Shown here one piece after another: positions 16,361 to 22,867 of a stretch of 52,907 nucleotides of DNA. Each line of letters begins with the position of its first letter. Within the stretch, counting starts at the first letter, position 1. Position numbers and translations under genes: made by a program. This DNA is from Anaerolineales bacterium UBA3082 (GTDB lineage: Bacteria; Chloroflexota; Anaerolineae; UBA7937): contig DFBK01000030.1 in assembly GCA_002366595.1 (NCBI GenBank), forward strand, positions 1 through 52,907, given 5' to 3'. The notes under the pieces were generated by a model. It searched no databases, was not told the origin of the DNA, and worked only from the letters and a program-made list of their open reading frames with translations.

Positions 16361-16565
16361 CTCCGATTCATCGGTTCCCCCGGGGAACGATGAACGATAA
16401 GGTGTGGGGAGCAATCCCCATGCCCGCCGTGTTTGCAAAGGAGGCGAATCCTTTGGCCGTTTGATGGCCAAAGGGGGTCGCCCTTTTAATTTTGGAATGG
16501 GTAACTGGTACCCTTGGCCGATCTGCAACTTTGAGAGAGGAGGTGGTTCGTATCGAGTAGATTCT
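16361..16565 (+). ncRNA. Conserved structured leader RNA, copy A (candidate riboswitch)
   Basis: About 205 nt upstream of the exported AOR gene, largely matching the leader at 21673-21880. Helices supported by both copies: an opening hairpin (16367-16394, TTCATC...GATGAA with GTTCCC...GGGAAC); an 8-bp stem GTGTGGGG / CCCCATGC (16402-16423) with loop AGCAAT; a GCC/GGC stem enclosing the invariant GTTTGCAAAGGA-type loop; CCTTTGGCC / GGCCAAAGG (about 16451-16473); and GGGTAACTGGTACCC (16499-16513). The block ends with the conserved GAGAGAGGAGG and TATCGAGTAGATTCT. Because both copies precede tungsten/molybdenum-pterin enzyme genes, a Moco/Tuco riboswitch is the first guess; I cannot confirm the class from memory. 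Confidence 0.75.
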
Positions 16566-16626
16566 ATGAACGTTCAGAGCGGCTTTCGTTTGTCGAGAAT
16601 CCCCAGAACTAGAAGGAGGGAAGGAG

Positions 16627-18870
16627 ATGGGAGAAGAGCTGCATGAACGGATTTCTGAGCTACAGGAACAACTGCTCCAGGGCAAGATAGGCCGACGGGA
16701 GTTCATGCGTTATGCCACTCTCCTGGGCTTGTCCCTAGGAGCGGCAGAGGCCCTTGCCGCTTGCGCCCCAGCGCCAACACCCGCACCCACACCTGCTCCG
16801 CCAACACCCACATCTGCTCCGCTAGCACCTACCGCTACACCCACGCCAGTCCCTGCGCCAGCATTCTATGGTTGGATGGGCAAGGTGCTCGACGTTGATC
16901 TAACGACCGGCACGGTCGAGACCAGAGCCCTCGACGAGGTATGCCCCGACTACAAGGAGTACATCGGCGGCAGAGGGCTGGGGGTCAGGATACTCTACGA
17001 CGCGGTTGGGCCAGATACGGACCCGCTGGGCCCCGAAAACGTTCTCGTATTTGCCACCGGCCCGTTGACTGGAACGAGCGTGCCCAGTTCGGGAAGGTAC
17101 TGCATCGTATCGAAATCCCCCCTTGCCCGCCCGAAGGCCGGCAAGGACACGCGGGGGCTGATCTTCGACTCCCACTCCGGAGGGGACTGGAGCGATGTGC
17201 TGAGGCACGCCGGCTTCGACGTCATAATCCTCAGGGGGAAGGCGGATAGCCCGGTCTACCTCTGGATAGAGGACGGAAAGGCCGAGATCAAGGACGCAAA
17301 AGGCCTGTGGGGCAAAGGAACCTATGAGACCACAGCCGCCATCAAGGAGGAGATCGGCAAGGCGGGGATAAAGGTGGCCTGCATCGGCCCAGCAGGGGAG
17401 AAGCTGGTGAAAATCGCCTGCATTATCAACGAGGCGGACACGCCGGGATGGGCCCGGGCCTGCGGGAGGGATGGCGGGGGCGCGGTCATGGGGTCGAAGA
17501 ACCTCAAAGCGATCGCCGTCAGAGGGACGCTTGCCGTCCCCATCGCCAAGCCGGGAGAATTTGCAGCCGTCGTCAGGGAGCAGATTGATAAGCTCCGCGC
17601 CGGCCCCGTGTGCGGGGCGGGCCTGCCGACCTACGGTACCCAGGTCCTTTACAACGCCATCAACGGAGCGGGCCTCCTGCCAGCGTGCAACTTCCAGTGG
17701 GGGATGTCCGTAGAGGCCAACAAGGCTGGCGGGGAGGCGATGGTAGGCGAGGTTGAGGGGGTGCCGAGGACCCTCATCGCAGCGAGGGGGTGCTGCCGCA
17801 CCTGTCCCATCCACTGTGCCAGGCCATCGCGTATCCCCGAGCCGCGCCCGGACTATGTGACCATAGGCGAGGGTGAAGGGCCCGAGTATGAAAGTGCCTG
17901 GGCACTCGGGGGTGATTGCGGGATTCAGGACCTGCTCGCCATAACGGAGGCGAACTACCTCTGCAACGAGCTTGGAATCGACACCATCTCCACCGGGGCC
18001 ACGATAGCCTGCGCCTTCGAGTTATGCGAGAAGGGGGCCTTGGACCTCTCCGAGGTAGGGTATGCGAAGGGGGAGAACCCCTTCAGCGATGAGCAAGCCA
18101 TGCTCAAGCTCGTCAGCAAGATCGCTGCCCGGGAGGGCGTGGGCGACGAACTGGCCGAGGGTTCGAAGAGGCTGGCTGAGAAGTGCGGCCGCCCCGAGCT
18201 CTCTATGTCCGTGAAGAGCCTTGAGTTCCCAGCCTACGATCCCCGTGGTGTCCTGGCGCACGGGCTTGGCTACGCCACCTCGAACAGGGGGGCATGCCAC
18301 CTGCGCGCCTACATGATAGCGGCGGAGGTGGTCGGTCGCTACTGTGGGTTCTCGCCGCCCGATATCCCTGAGCCCACGGCGGAGTACAGGCTGGCAAAGG
18401 ACGGCGACAAGACCGACCTGGTGCTGGTCTTCCAGCACGCCACTGCGGCTTTGGATTCGTTGGATCAATGCCAGTTCACTGTCTTCGCGCTCGGGGCTGA
18501 GGATTACGCTAAAGGGCTGTCGGCAGCGACAGGCGTTGACTACACGGCCGAAGACTTCCTGAAGGTGGGGGAGAGGGTCTGGAACCTGGAGAAGCTCTTC
18601 AACATCCGGGAGGGGGTGACCAAGGACGACGACCGCCTGCCGCCTCGCCTGGAGGAGGAGCCGATGCCCAACGAGATCTACTCGGCGGAGGAGAAAAAGG
18701 CTTTGTCGCCGCCGGTGGAGGTCCCGCCCCACGGAGTGATAGAAAAGCAGCCCACGGCTGGCAGCACCTGCCCGATCCCCGAGATGCTCCCGCTCTACTA
18801 CGAGAAGCGCGGCTGGGACACAGAAGGCGTGCCCACCGACGCTAAGCTCGAGGAGTTGGGGCTGGCCTAG
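16627..18870 (+). CDS. Tat-exported lipoprotein aldehyde:ferredoxin oxidoreductase family enzyme
   Basis: A 747-residue protein; GAAGGAGGGAAGGAG precedes the ATG. Residues 1-46 form a Tat lipoprotein signal: Arg23-Arg24 in GRREFMRYATLLGLSLGAAE and lipobox LAAC with Cys46. A Pro/Thr/Ala linker (47-77) leads into a complete AOR-family enzyme: GWMGKVLDVDLTTGTVETRA, IGGRGLGVRIL, ATGPLTGTSVPSSGRY (pterin-binding domain), CCRTCPIHC (Cys390, 393, 397) and DSLDQC (Asp610, Cys615) for the 4Fe-4S cluster and cofactor. The family uses tungsten or molybdenum bis-pterin to oxidise aldehydes or related compounds. Most known members are cytoplasmic; a lipid-anchored one outside the membrane is unusual. The cluster-binding Cys and the DxxxxC element are present, though the usual GLC reads DQC. 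It lacks a separate FeS subunit gene, unlike the second module. Substrate unknown. Confidence 0.9.
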   Translation: MGEELHERISELQEQLLQGKIGRREFMRYATLLGLSLGAAEALAACAPAPTPAPTPAPPTPTSAPLAPTATPTPVPAPAFYGWMGKVLDVDLTTGTVETRALDEVCPDYKEYIGGRGLGVRILYDAVGPDTDPLGPENVLVFATGPLTGTSVPSSGRYCIVSKSPLARPKAGKDTRGLIFDSHSGGDWSDVLRHAGFDVIILRGKADSPVYLWIEDGKAEIKDAKGLWGKGTYETTAAIKEEIGKAGIKVACIGPAGEKLVKIACIINEADTPGWARACGRDGGGAVMGSKNLKAIAVRGTLAVPIAKPGEFAAVVREQIDKLRAGPVCGAGLPTYGTQVLYNAINGAGLLPACNFQWGMSVEANKAGGEAMVGEVEGVPRTLIAARGCCRTCPIHCARPSRIPEPRPDYVTIGEGEGPEYESAWALGGDCGIQDLLAITEANYLCNELGIDTISTGATIACAFELCEKGALDLSEVGYAKGENPFSDEQAMLKLVSKIAAREGVGDELAEGSKRLAEKCGRPELSMSVKSLEFPAYDPRGVLAHGLGYATSNRGACHLRAYMIAAEVVGRYCGFSPPDIPEPTAEYRLAKDGDKTDLVLVFQHATAALDSLDQCQFTVFALGAEDYAKGLSAATGVDYTAEDFLKVGERVWNLEKLFNIREGVTKDDDRLPPRLEEEPMPNEIYSAEEKKALSPPVEVPPHGVIEKQPTAGSTCPIPEMLPLYYEKRGWDTEGVPTDAKLEELGLA

Positions 18871-18916
18871 GTGAAGTAGAGATAACAGCGGGAAGGGGAT
18901 GAGTTCGGAGGATGCG

Positions 18917-18970
18917 CTTGAGGCCCCAACCGGGTGTCTCCATCGGGTTGGGGCCTCTCGCTTGCCCTTT
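18917..18970 (+). terminator. Hairpin repeat T1 after AOR gene A
   Basis: AGGCCCCAACC (18921-18931) pairs perfectly with GGTTGGGGCCT (18946-18956), an 11-bp stem with a 14-nt loop. Near copies of the hairpin and its flanks (CTTG before, CTCGCTTGCCCTTT after) lie at 21434, 24960 and 28115. Its place after a stop codon suggests a terminator, but a proper T run is lacking. Confidence 0.7.
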
Positions 18971-19005
18971 AGCCATAAGGTGGGCCGGCTGAAGACCAAG
19001 GGGTA

Positions 19006-19389
19006 CAAGACGACGAACTAAAAGAGTACATGGAGACCCCTGAGGCCAGGCGCGTACTCCGGTACTACGTGACAGAGGGCGCATGGAGAGAGGAATGGTT
19101 TGATCGCTGGGCTGAGGGGGAGTTACCCCACGCCCAGATTTGTACCACCGTCTGGATCACAGCGTGCTTGACAGCGATGGAGATTCTGAAGCTGATCACT
19201 GGGAAGTGGAAGCCTGTCGCTGTGCCGTACTACTGGCATATAACACCGACGACCGCGCACATCAAGAAGTTTGGGCTGTTTCGACGGCTGATCTCCAGGC
19301 TGTCGCGGCGGGAATGGGTGCAGAGGCAGTTGCCATGGTTAGCAAGGCGGAAACGGCTTCTGCGGCTGTTCACATGGATGATACGGTGA
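19006..19389 (+). pseudogene. Truncated ThiF/MoeB-like gene (C-terminal third)
   Basis: From codon GAC at 19009 this frame matches the C-terminal 122 codons of the intact ThiF-like gene at 25164-26087, at about 90% DNA identity. It has DDELKEYMETPEAR..., WREEWFDRWAEGELPHAQIC, MEILKLITGKWKPV and the same Arg-rich tail ending RLFTWMIR. The nucleotide-binding domain is absent: the region just upstream holds hairpin repeat T1 instead. An ATG at 19030 would allow a 119-residue protein, but it has no ribosome site. I read it as a deletion remnant from duplication of the module. A retained function for the tail alone cannot be excluded, since its frame is still open. Confidence 0.85.
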
Positions 19390-19407
19390 TGTAGAAAGGA
19401 GGGAGAC

Positions 19408-19896
19408 ATGAAGCGATTAATTTCCACCTTTAATATCCTGGGAGTGGTTTCTGGATGCTTGATGGTCGCATCAATGTTATTCCCATGGTGGAGGGTAGTC
19501 ATTATGGGAAGAGCCGGGACCAATATCTACCCCTACGCAATCTCTGGTGCGGCTACTGAGCTTCTGGGCTATAAAAGAAGCACACAGATGATCATCCTCA
19601 CTTGTATTTTAATAATATGCATTGTTCTCTGTTTTGTAGGGAGTACCTTAAAAGGGGGGAAGGGGAGAGCCACCCTGGGAGCCGTGGGCATCTTTGCTCT
19701 ACTTGCTGCTTTGGGCCTTGTGTTGAGAATTTACATGGTGTGTAAGCGGTTTGGCATACCTATACAGGGAGACACAATAAGAATGGCTTACCAGGTAAGA
19801 ACTGGGTTCCAAGCGGGATTTTACCTGATTATTTTAGCCGGTTTGCTGTGCTTGGCCTCAAGTGCACTTCATGAAAGACTTCTACATCGCCCCTGA
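19408..19896 (+). CDS. Four-helix membrane protein, module A
   Basis: A 162-residue membrane protein, ATG preceded by AAAGGAGGGAGAC. Four hydrophobic helices are seen: about 5-25 (FNILGVVSGCLMVASMLF), 54-75 (MIILTCILIICIVLCFVG), 86-106 (LGAVGIFALLAALGLVLR) and 136-154 (FYLIILAGLLCLASSAL). A conserved LFPWW follows helix 1, and a short loop ending ATELLGYKRS precedes helix 2. The paralogue at 26100-26606 shares the same plan. I recognise no family. It sits between the ThiF-like remnant and the RdhA-like gene. Reductive dehalogenase genes usually have a small RdhB anchor of about 90 residues with three helices; this protein takes that place but is larger, so an anchor or quinone-facing role is only an inference. 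Confidence 0.8.
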   Translation: MKRLISTFNILGVVSGCLMVASMLFPWWRVVIMGRAGTNIYPYAISGAATELLGYKRSTQMIILTCILIICIVLCFVGSTLKGGKGRATLGAVGIFALLAALGLVLRIYMVCKRFGIPIQGDTIRMAYQVRTGFQAGFYLIILAGLLCLASSALHERLLHRP

Positions 19897-20013
19897 CCTG
19901 CCTTCGATACTTTTCAAATTGGATAACCCTCCATGCCCAACGGCAGGGTCTCTAAGGACCAAGGTTCATCCATGGTTCGTCTATGGTCTCCAGAATTGAA
20001 TGGAGGTAGGAAA

Positions 20014-21387
20014 ATGGGGGAGAAACTGCGCAAACGGATTCCTGAGTTGCAGGAACAGTTGCGCCAGGGCAAGATAACCCGACAGGAGTTCCTGCGTTAT
20101 GCAACCTTCCTGGGTCTGTCTTTGGGGGCGGCGGAGGCCCTTGCCGCTTGCGCCCCGAAGCCCACACCTACACCTGCTCTGCCCACTCCCACACCACCAC
20201 CGCCAACCCCTACGCCGGCCCCGATACCTATGGTATCGTTGGCGCAACAAAAGGGTGCCTGGCTATGCCTGGAGTGTGGAGAGAGATTCGACACCGCAGA
20301 AGCGTTGAAAGAGCACATGGCGGCGGCATATGCACGGAAATTGCCCAAGATAGAGAGGGTTAGTAAACCCACTTATAGCCAGTTCTTGGTTGGACCGGTT
20401 GAACGCTTTGACCAGAAGAACATTGTGTTTTCCAGAGCCTTCTGGGATGAAGAGTACAAAAAACTGCTGCGTAAGGCCGGGGAGAAGGAAAGACGCTCTC
20501 AGTTAGAAGCGCTCGAGGGAAAGGCCCTGGTGGCAGGGGCTATATACGTAGATGCCACAGCGGGTAGCCTTCACCCCAAGTATCATGGCTACTTTGGGCA
20601 CCTAAGGAACATTGGCGGGCTGTACAGTTGGGATGACCCCATGAATCCCGCCAAACTTCCCGTCTCTGATCCGGCACAGATGTCTGAGCGGATCAAAAAG
20701 GTGACCAGGTTTTACGGAGCAGACCTGGTCGGCATCTGTGAACTCGACCAACACTGGGTATATTCGCACTACTTCGACCGAGAGACGGGTGCCTATGGCG
20801 AGCTGGATCTGCCCTACAAGTACGCCATAGTAATGGGGATCAGAATGGACTGGAAATGGCTCGCTCAGTCGCCGGGGTTTGAAGCCAGTGCGGCTACCGC
20901 CCTTGGCTACTCCCGGATGGCCGAGGTTGCAGCGTCGCTCGCCAAATACATACGCGCCCTGGGATACCCGGCCCTGCCGTCCGGCAACGACACGGCCCAG
21001 AACATTCCCCTCGCTATTGACGCAGGTCTAGGAGAGCTGGGGCGAAATGGCCTGCTCATCACTCCTGAGTTCGGACCGCAACAGAGAATCTGCAAGGTAT
21101 TCACCGATTTACCCCTAAAGCCTGACCAGCCGATTGATTTTGGGATACAAAATTTCTGCGAGGGTTGCAATATGTGCGCTCATGCATGCCCTGCCAGGGC
21201 CCTCAAGTTCGGAGAACGCACCACCGAACCGACTTCGATTTCCAACCGAACGGGCATCCTGAGATGGCCTGTGGACGTGGCAAAATGTTATCTGTTTTGG
21301 CAGGAGAATGGTATAGACTGTTCCAACTGTATAGCGGTCTGCCCAATGGGCCTTGTAGGAGAATGGTACGGAATGTACCAATGGTAG
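20014..21387 (+). CDS. Reductive-dehalogenase-like corrinoid/FeS protein, module A
   Basis: A 457-residue RdhA-family protein. The ATG at 20014 is chosen for GGAGGTAGG upstream and because it aligns with the paralogue. The signal region reads KITRQEFLRYATFLGLSLGA with lipobox Cys46; the twin arginine is RQ (Arg23-Gln24), so Tat export is doubtful. After a Pro/Thr linker comes a CxxC-x12-H segment (Cys85, Cys88, His101) in which the last expected His is Tyr106. The catalytic part has VYSHYF, AATALGYSRMAEVA, IRALGYPALPSGNDTAQNIP and LGELGRNGLLITPEFGPQQR, typical of corrinoid-binding RdhA domains. It ends with FCEGCNMCAHACP and a second cluster CYLFWQENGIDCSNCIAVCP. The family reductively removes halogens or, as QueG-like relatives, reduces other bonds; substrate unknown. 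No rdhB gene is present. Confidence 0.88.
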   Translation: MGEKLRKRIPELQEQLRQGKITRQEFLRYATFLGLSLGAAEALAACAPKPTPTPALPTPTPPPPTPTPAPIPMVSLAQQKGAWLCLECGERFDTAEALKEHMAAAYARKLPKIERVSKPTYSQFLVGPVERFDQKNIVFSRAFWDEEYKKLLRKAGEKERRSQLEALEGKALVAGAIYVDATAGSLHPKYHGYFGHLRNIGGLYSWDDPMNPAKLPVSDPAQMSERIKKVTRFYGADLVGICELDQHWVYSHYFDRETGAYGELDLPYKYAIVMGIRMDWKWLAQSPGFEASAATALGYSRMAEVAASLAKYIRALGYPALPSGNDTAQNIPLAIDAGLGELGRNGLLITPEFGPQQRICKVFTDLPLKPDQPIDFGIQNFCEGCNMCAHACPARALKFGERTTEPTSISNRTGILRWPVDVAKCYLFWQENGIDCSNCIAVCPMGLVGEWYGMYQW

Positions 21388-21433
21388 CGACCTGCCCGTG
21401 GGGCTTGCACACTCAACAAGATTGGATTTGACC

Positions 21434-21488
21434 GCTGAGGCCCCCAGGCGGGTGTGTACATTGGGTTAGGGCCTCTCGCTTGCCTTCT
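21434..21488 (+). terminator. Hairpin repeat T2 after RdhA-like gene A
   Basis: Degenerate copy of T1: GAGGCCC (21437-21443) pairs with GGGCCTC (21469-21475), flanked by the shared GGGTGTGTACAT loop and CTCGCTTGCC tail. The inner part of the stem is mismatched. Confidence 0.65.
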
Positions 21489-21595
21489 ACATCAGTCCAG
21501 TTGAATGCTGGAATAAAGGAGATGCGGACTGGAAAGCGCCGAATAAGAGGGCACTTTGAGATGCCCCTTGAGAACCTTAAAAATTCTGGGGGTAC

Positions 21596-21623
21596 TTGAC
21601 AAAATATTACAGTATGGTATAAT
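21596..21623 (+). promoter_or_regulatory. Distal promoter of module B
   Basis: TTGACA (21596-21601), 16-bp spacer, TATAAT (21618-21623): near-perfect sigma70-type promoter. The transcript would start about 43 nt before the conserved leader RNA and so include it. Confidence 0.8.
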
Positions 21624-21672
21624 GGGTTCAATCGTTGTTCGAATTAACATCTCAGTTTGTTCATCACGGTGT

Positions 21673-21880
21673 CTCCGACTCATCTCGCTCCCTCAGGGAC
21701 GAGTGAGCGATAAGGTGTGGGGAGCAATTCCCGCGCCCGCCGTATTTGCAAAGGAGGCGAATCTTTTGGCCGCGGTGATGGCCGATGGGTTGCCGCCTTT
21801 TTGATTTTGAAAAGGGTAACCGGTACCCTGAGGCGTCCTGTAACTTTGAGAGAGGAGGCGATTCGTATCGAGTAGATTCT
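21673..21880 (+). ncRNA. Conserved structured leader RNA, copy B (candidate riboswitch)
   Basis: Homologue of the leader at 16361-16565. The 8-bp stem is GTGTGGGG (21715-21722) with TCCCGCGC (21729-21736) around the same AGCAAT loop: the 3' strand differs at three positions from copy A, yet every pair is kept as Watson-Crick or G-U. The opening hairpin (CTCATC...GAGTGAG) also changes sequence while keeping pairing. Invariant blocks are TTTGCAAAGGAGGCGAATC, GGGTAAC-GGTACCC (21814-21828) and ACTTTGAGAGAGGAGG. Loops conserved and stems varying is the mark of a selected RNA structure. It ends about 140 nt before the polyferredoxin start. Confidence 0.78.
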
Positions 21881-21927
21881 CTAAGCACTCACCGGGTACC
21901 GAGATCCGTAAGATTTTCTATGCTCTA

Positions 21928-21956
21928 TTGACAACGCCCCCATTTTGTGCTATACT
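21928..21956 (+). promoter_or_regulatory. Proximal promoter of module B, downstream of the leader RNA
   Basis: TTGACA (21928-21933), 17-bp spacer, TATACT (21951-21956). It lies after the conserved leader, so transcripts from it would carry a roughly 55-nt leader without the candidate riboswitch. Confidence 0.75.
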
Positions 21957-22018
21957 GACCAAAGTAATAGGTAGCAGCCTTTAAGAGACTGTGAATCGAA
22001 CCTTGAAGGAGGAATACC

Positions 22019-22867
22019 ATGTCTGAAGAGAAACTGCACGAAATGATTTCTGAACTGCAGGAACGACTGCGCCAGGGCAAGATAGGCCGCCGGGAGTTCT
22101 TGCGCTACGCGAGCCTGTTGGGCTTGTCCCTGGGGGCGGCTGAGGCCTTGGCCTCCTGCGCCCCACAGCCCACCCCGGAGCCTACACCAACCGTTGGTGC
22201 TGCTCCACAAGAACCCACGGCGACCCCTGCTCCAGGAGAACCCACACCGCCTCCTGCTGTCGTGGAAGCAAAAGCAGGACATATGTTGCGGTTCAACCCC
22301 GCTGTCTGCACGGGCTGCCTGATGTGCGCGGTTGCCTGCGCCGAGAAGTGGGCCACGGAGTACTTCCCGGAGGAAACCAAGGACGTCGTCAACTTGGAGT
22401 TCTCCAGGATTCGCCCCATGAGGTCGCAGTACATTGACGTTGTCAACGTATGTACTTACTGTACCCTTATAGCATGGGCGGAAGGCTCAGATAAGGCTCC
22501 TTGCCAGCAGGTTTGCCCGGAGGACGCGATCATCGTCGTCCCCGAAGGTGAAGGGAAGGAAGGCTTCACCGGAATGGGCTACATGGCTATAGATCGCGAT
22601 AAATGCCAGGGGATCGACCTCTGCGGGCGGTGTCTTGAGGTCTGTGAGGACCAGTTCGGGAGCGGCATATCCTTCGACCCGATCGAGGGGAAATCCCAAA
22701 TCTGCACGATGTGTGGCGGGCTCCCCGCTTGCGTCGACGCGTGTCCAGAACCGACCGCCCTGCAATTTGTGCCTCTGATGACGAACGGTAGGTACTTCGC
22801 CAACCCGCCAGAGGCCTATTTTGAGCTAATGTACGCGAAGATATTCGGTAAAAGGAGGGATCTATAA
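22019..22867 (+). CDS. Tat-exported polyferredoxin subunit of the second AOR
   Basis: A 282-residue protein; GAAGGAGGAATACC precedes the ATG. A Tat lipoprotein signal (Arg24-Arg25 in GRREFLRYASLLGLSLGAAE, lipobox Cys47) is followed by a Pro/Thr linker (48-80). The mature part is a DmsB/HybA-like ferredoxin with Cys groups for about four 4Fe-4S clusters: CTGCLMCAVAC, CTYC with CQQVCP, CQGIDLCGRCLEVC, and CTMCGGLPACVDACP. Such subunits pass electrons between a pterin enzyme and a membrane partner. Its stop overlaps the start of the AOR gene by one base (TAATG), so the two are translationally coupled. Because that AOR has no signal, the pair probably folds in the cytoplasm and leaves together by the Tat system. 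Confidence 0.88.
   Translation: MSEEKLHEMISELQERLRQGKIGRREFLRYASLLGLSLGAAEALASCAPQPTPEPTPTVGAAPQEPTATPAPGEPTPPPAVVEAKAGHMLRFNPAVCTGCLMCAVACAEKWATEYFPEETKDVVNLEFSRIRPMRSQYIDVVNVCTYCTLIAWAEGSDKAPCQQVCPEDAIIVVPEGEGKEGFTGMGYMAIDRDKCQGIDLCGRCLEVCEDQFGSGISFDPIEGKSQICTMCGGLPACVDACPEPTALQFVPLMTNGRYFANPPEAYFELMYAKIFGKRRDL

Noticed and set aside
16900..17814. 304-codon minus-strand frame inside AOR gene A
   Set aside because: Shadow of the AOR coding strand in G+C-rich sequence; no start signal or known motif.
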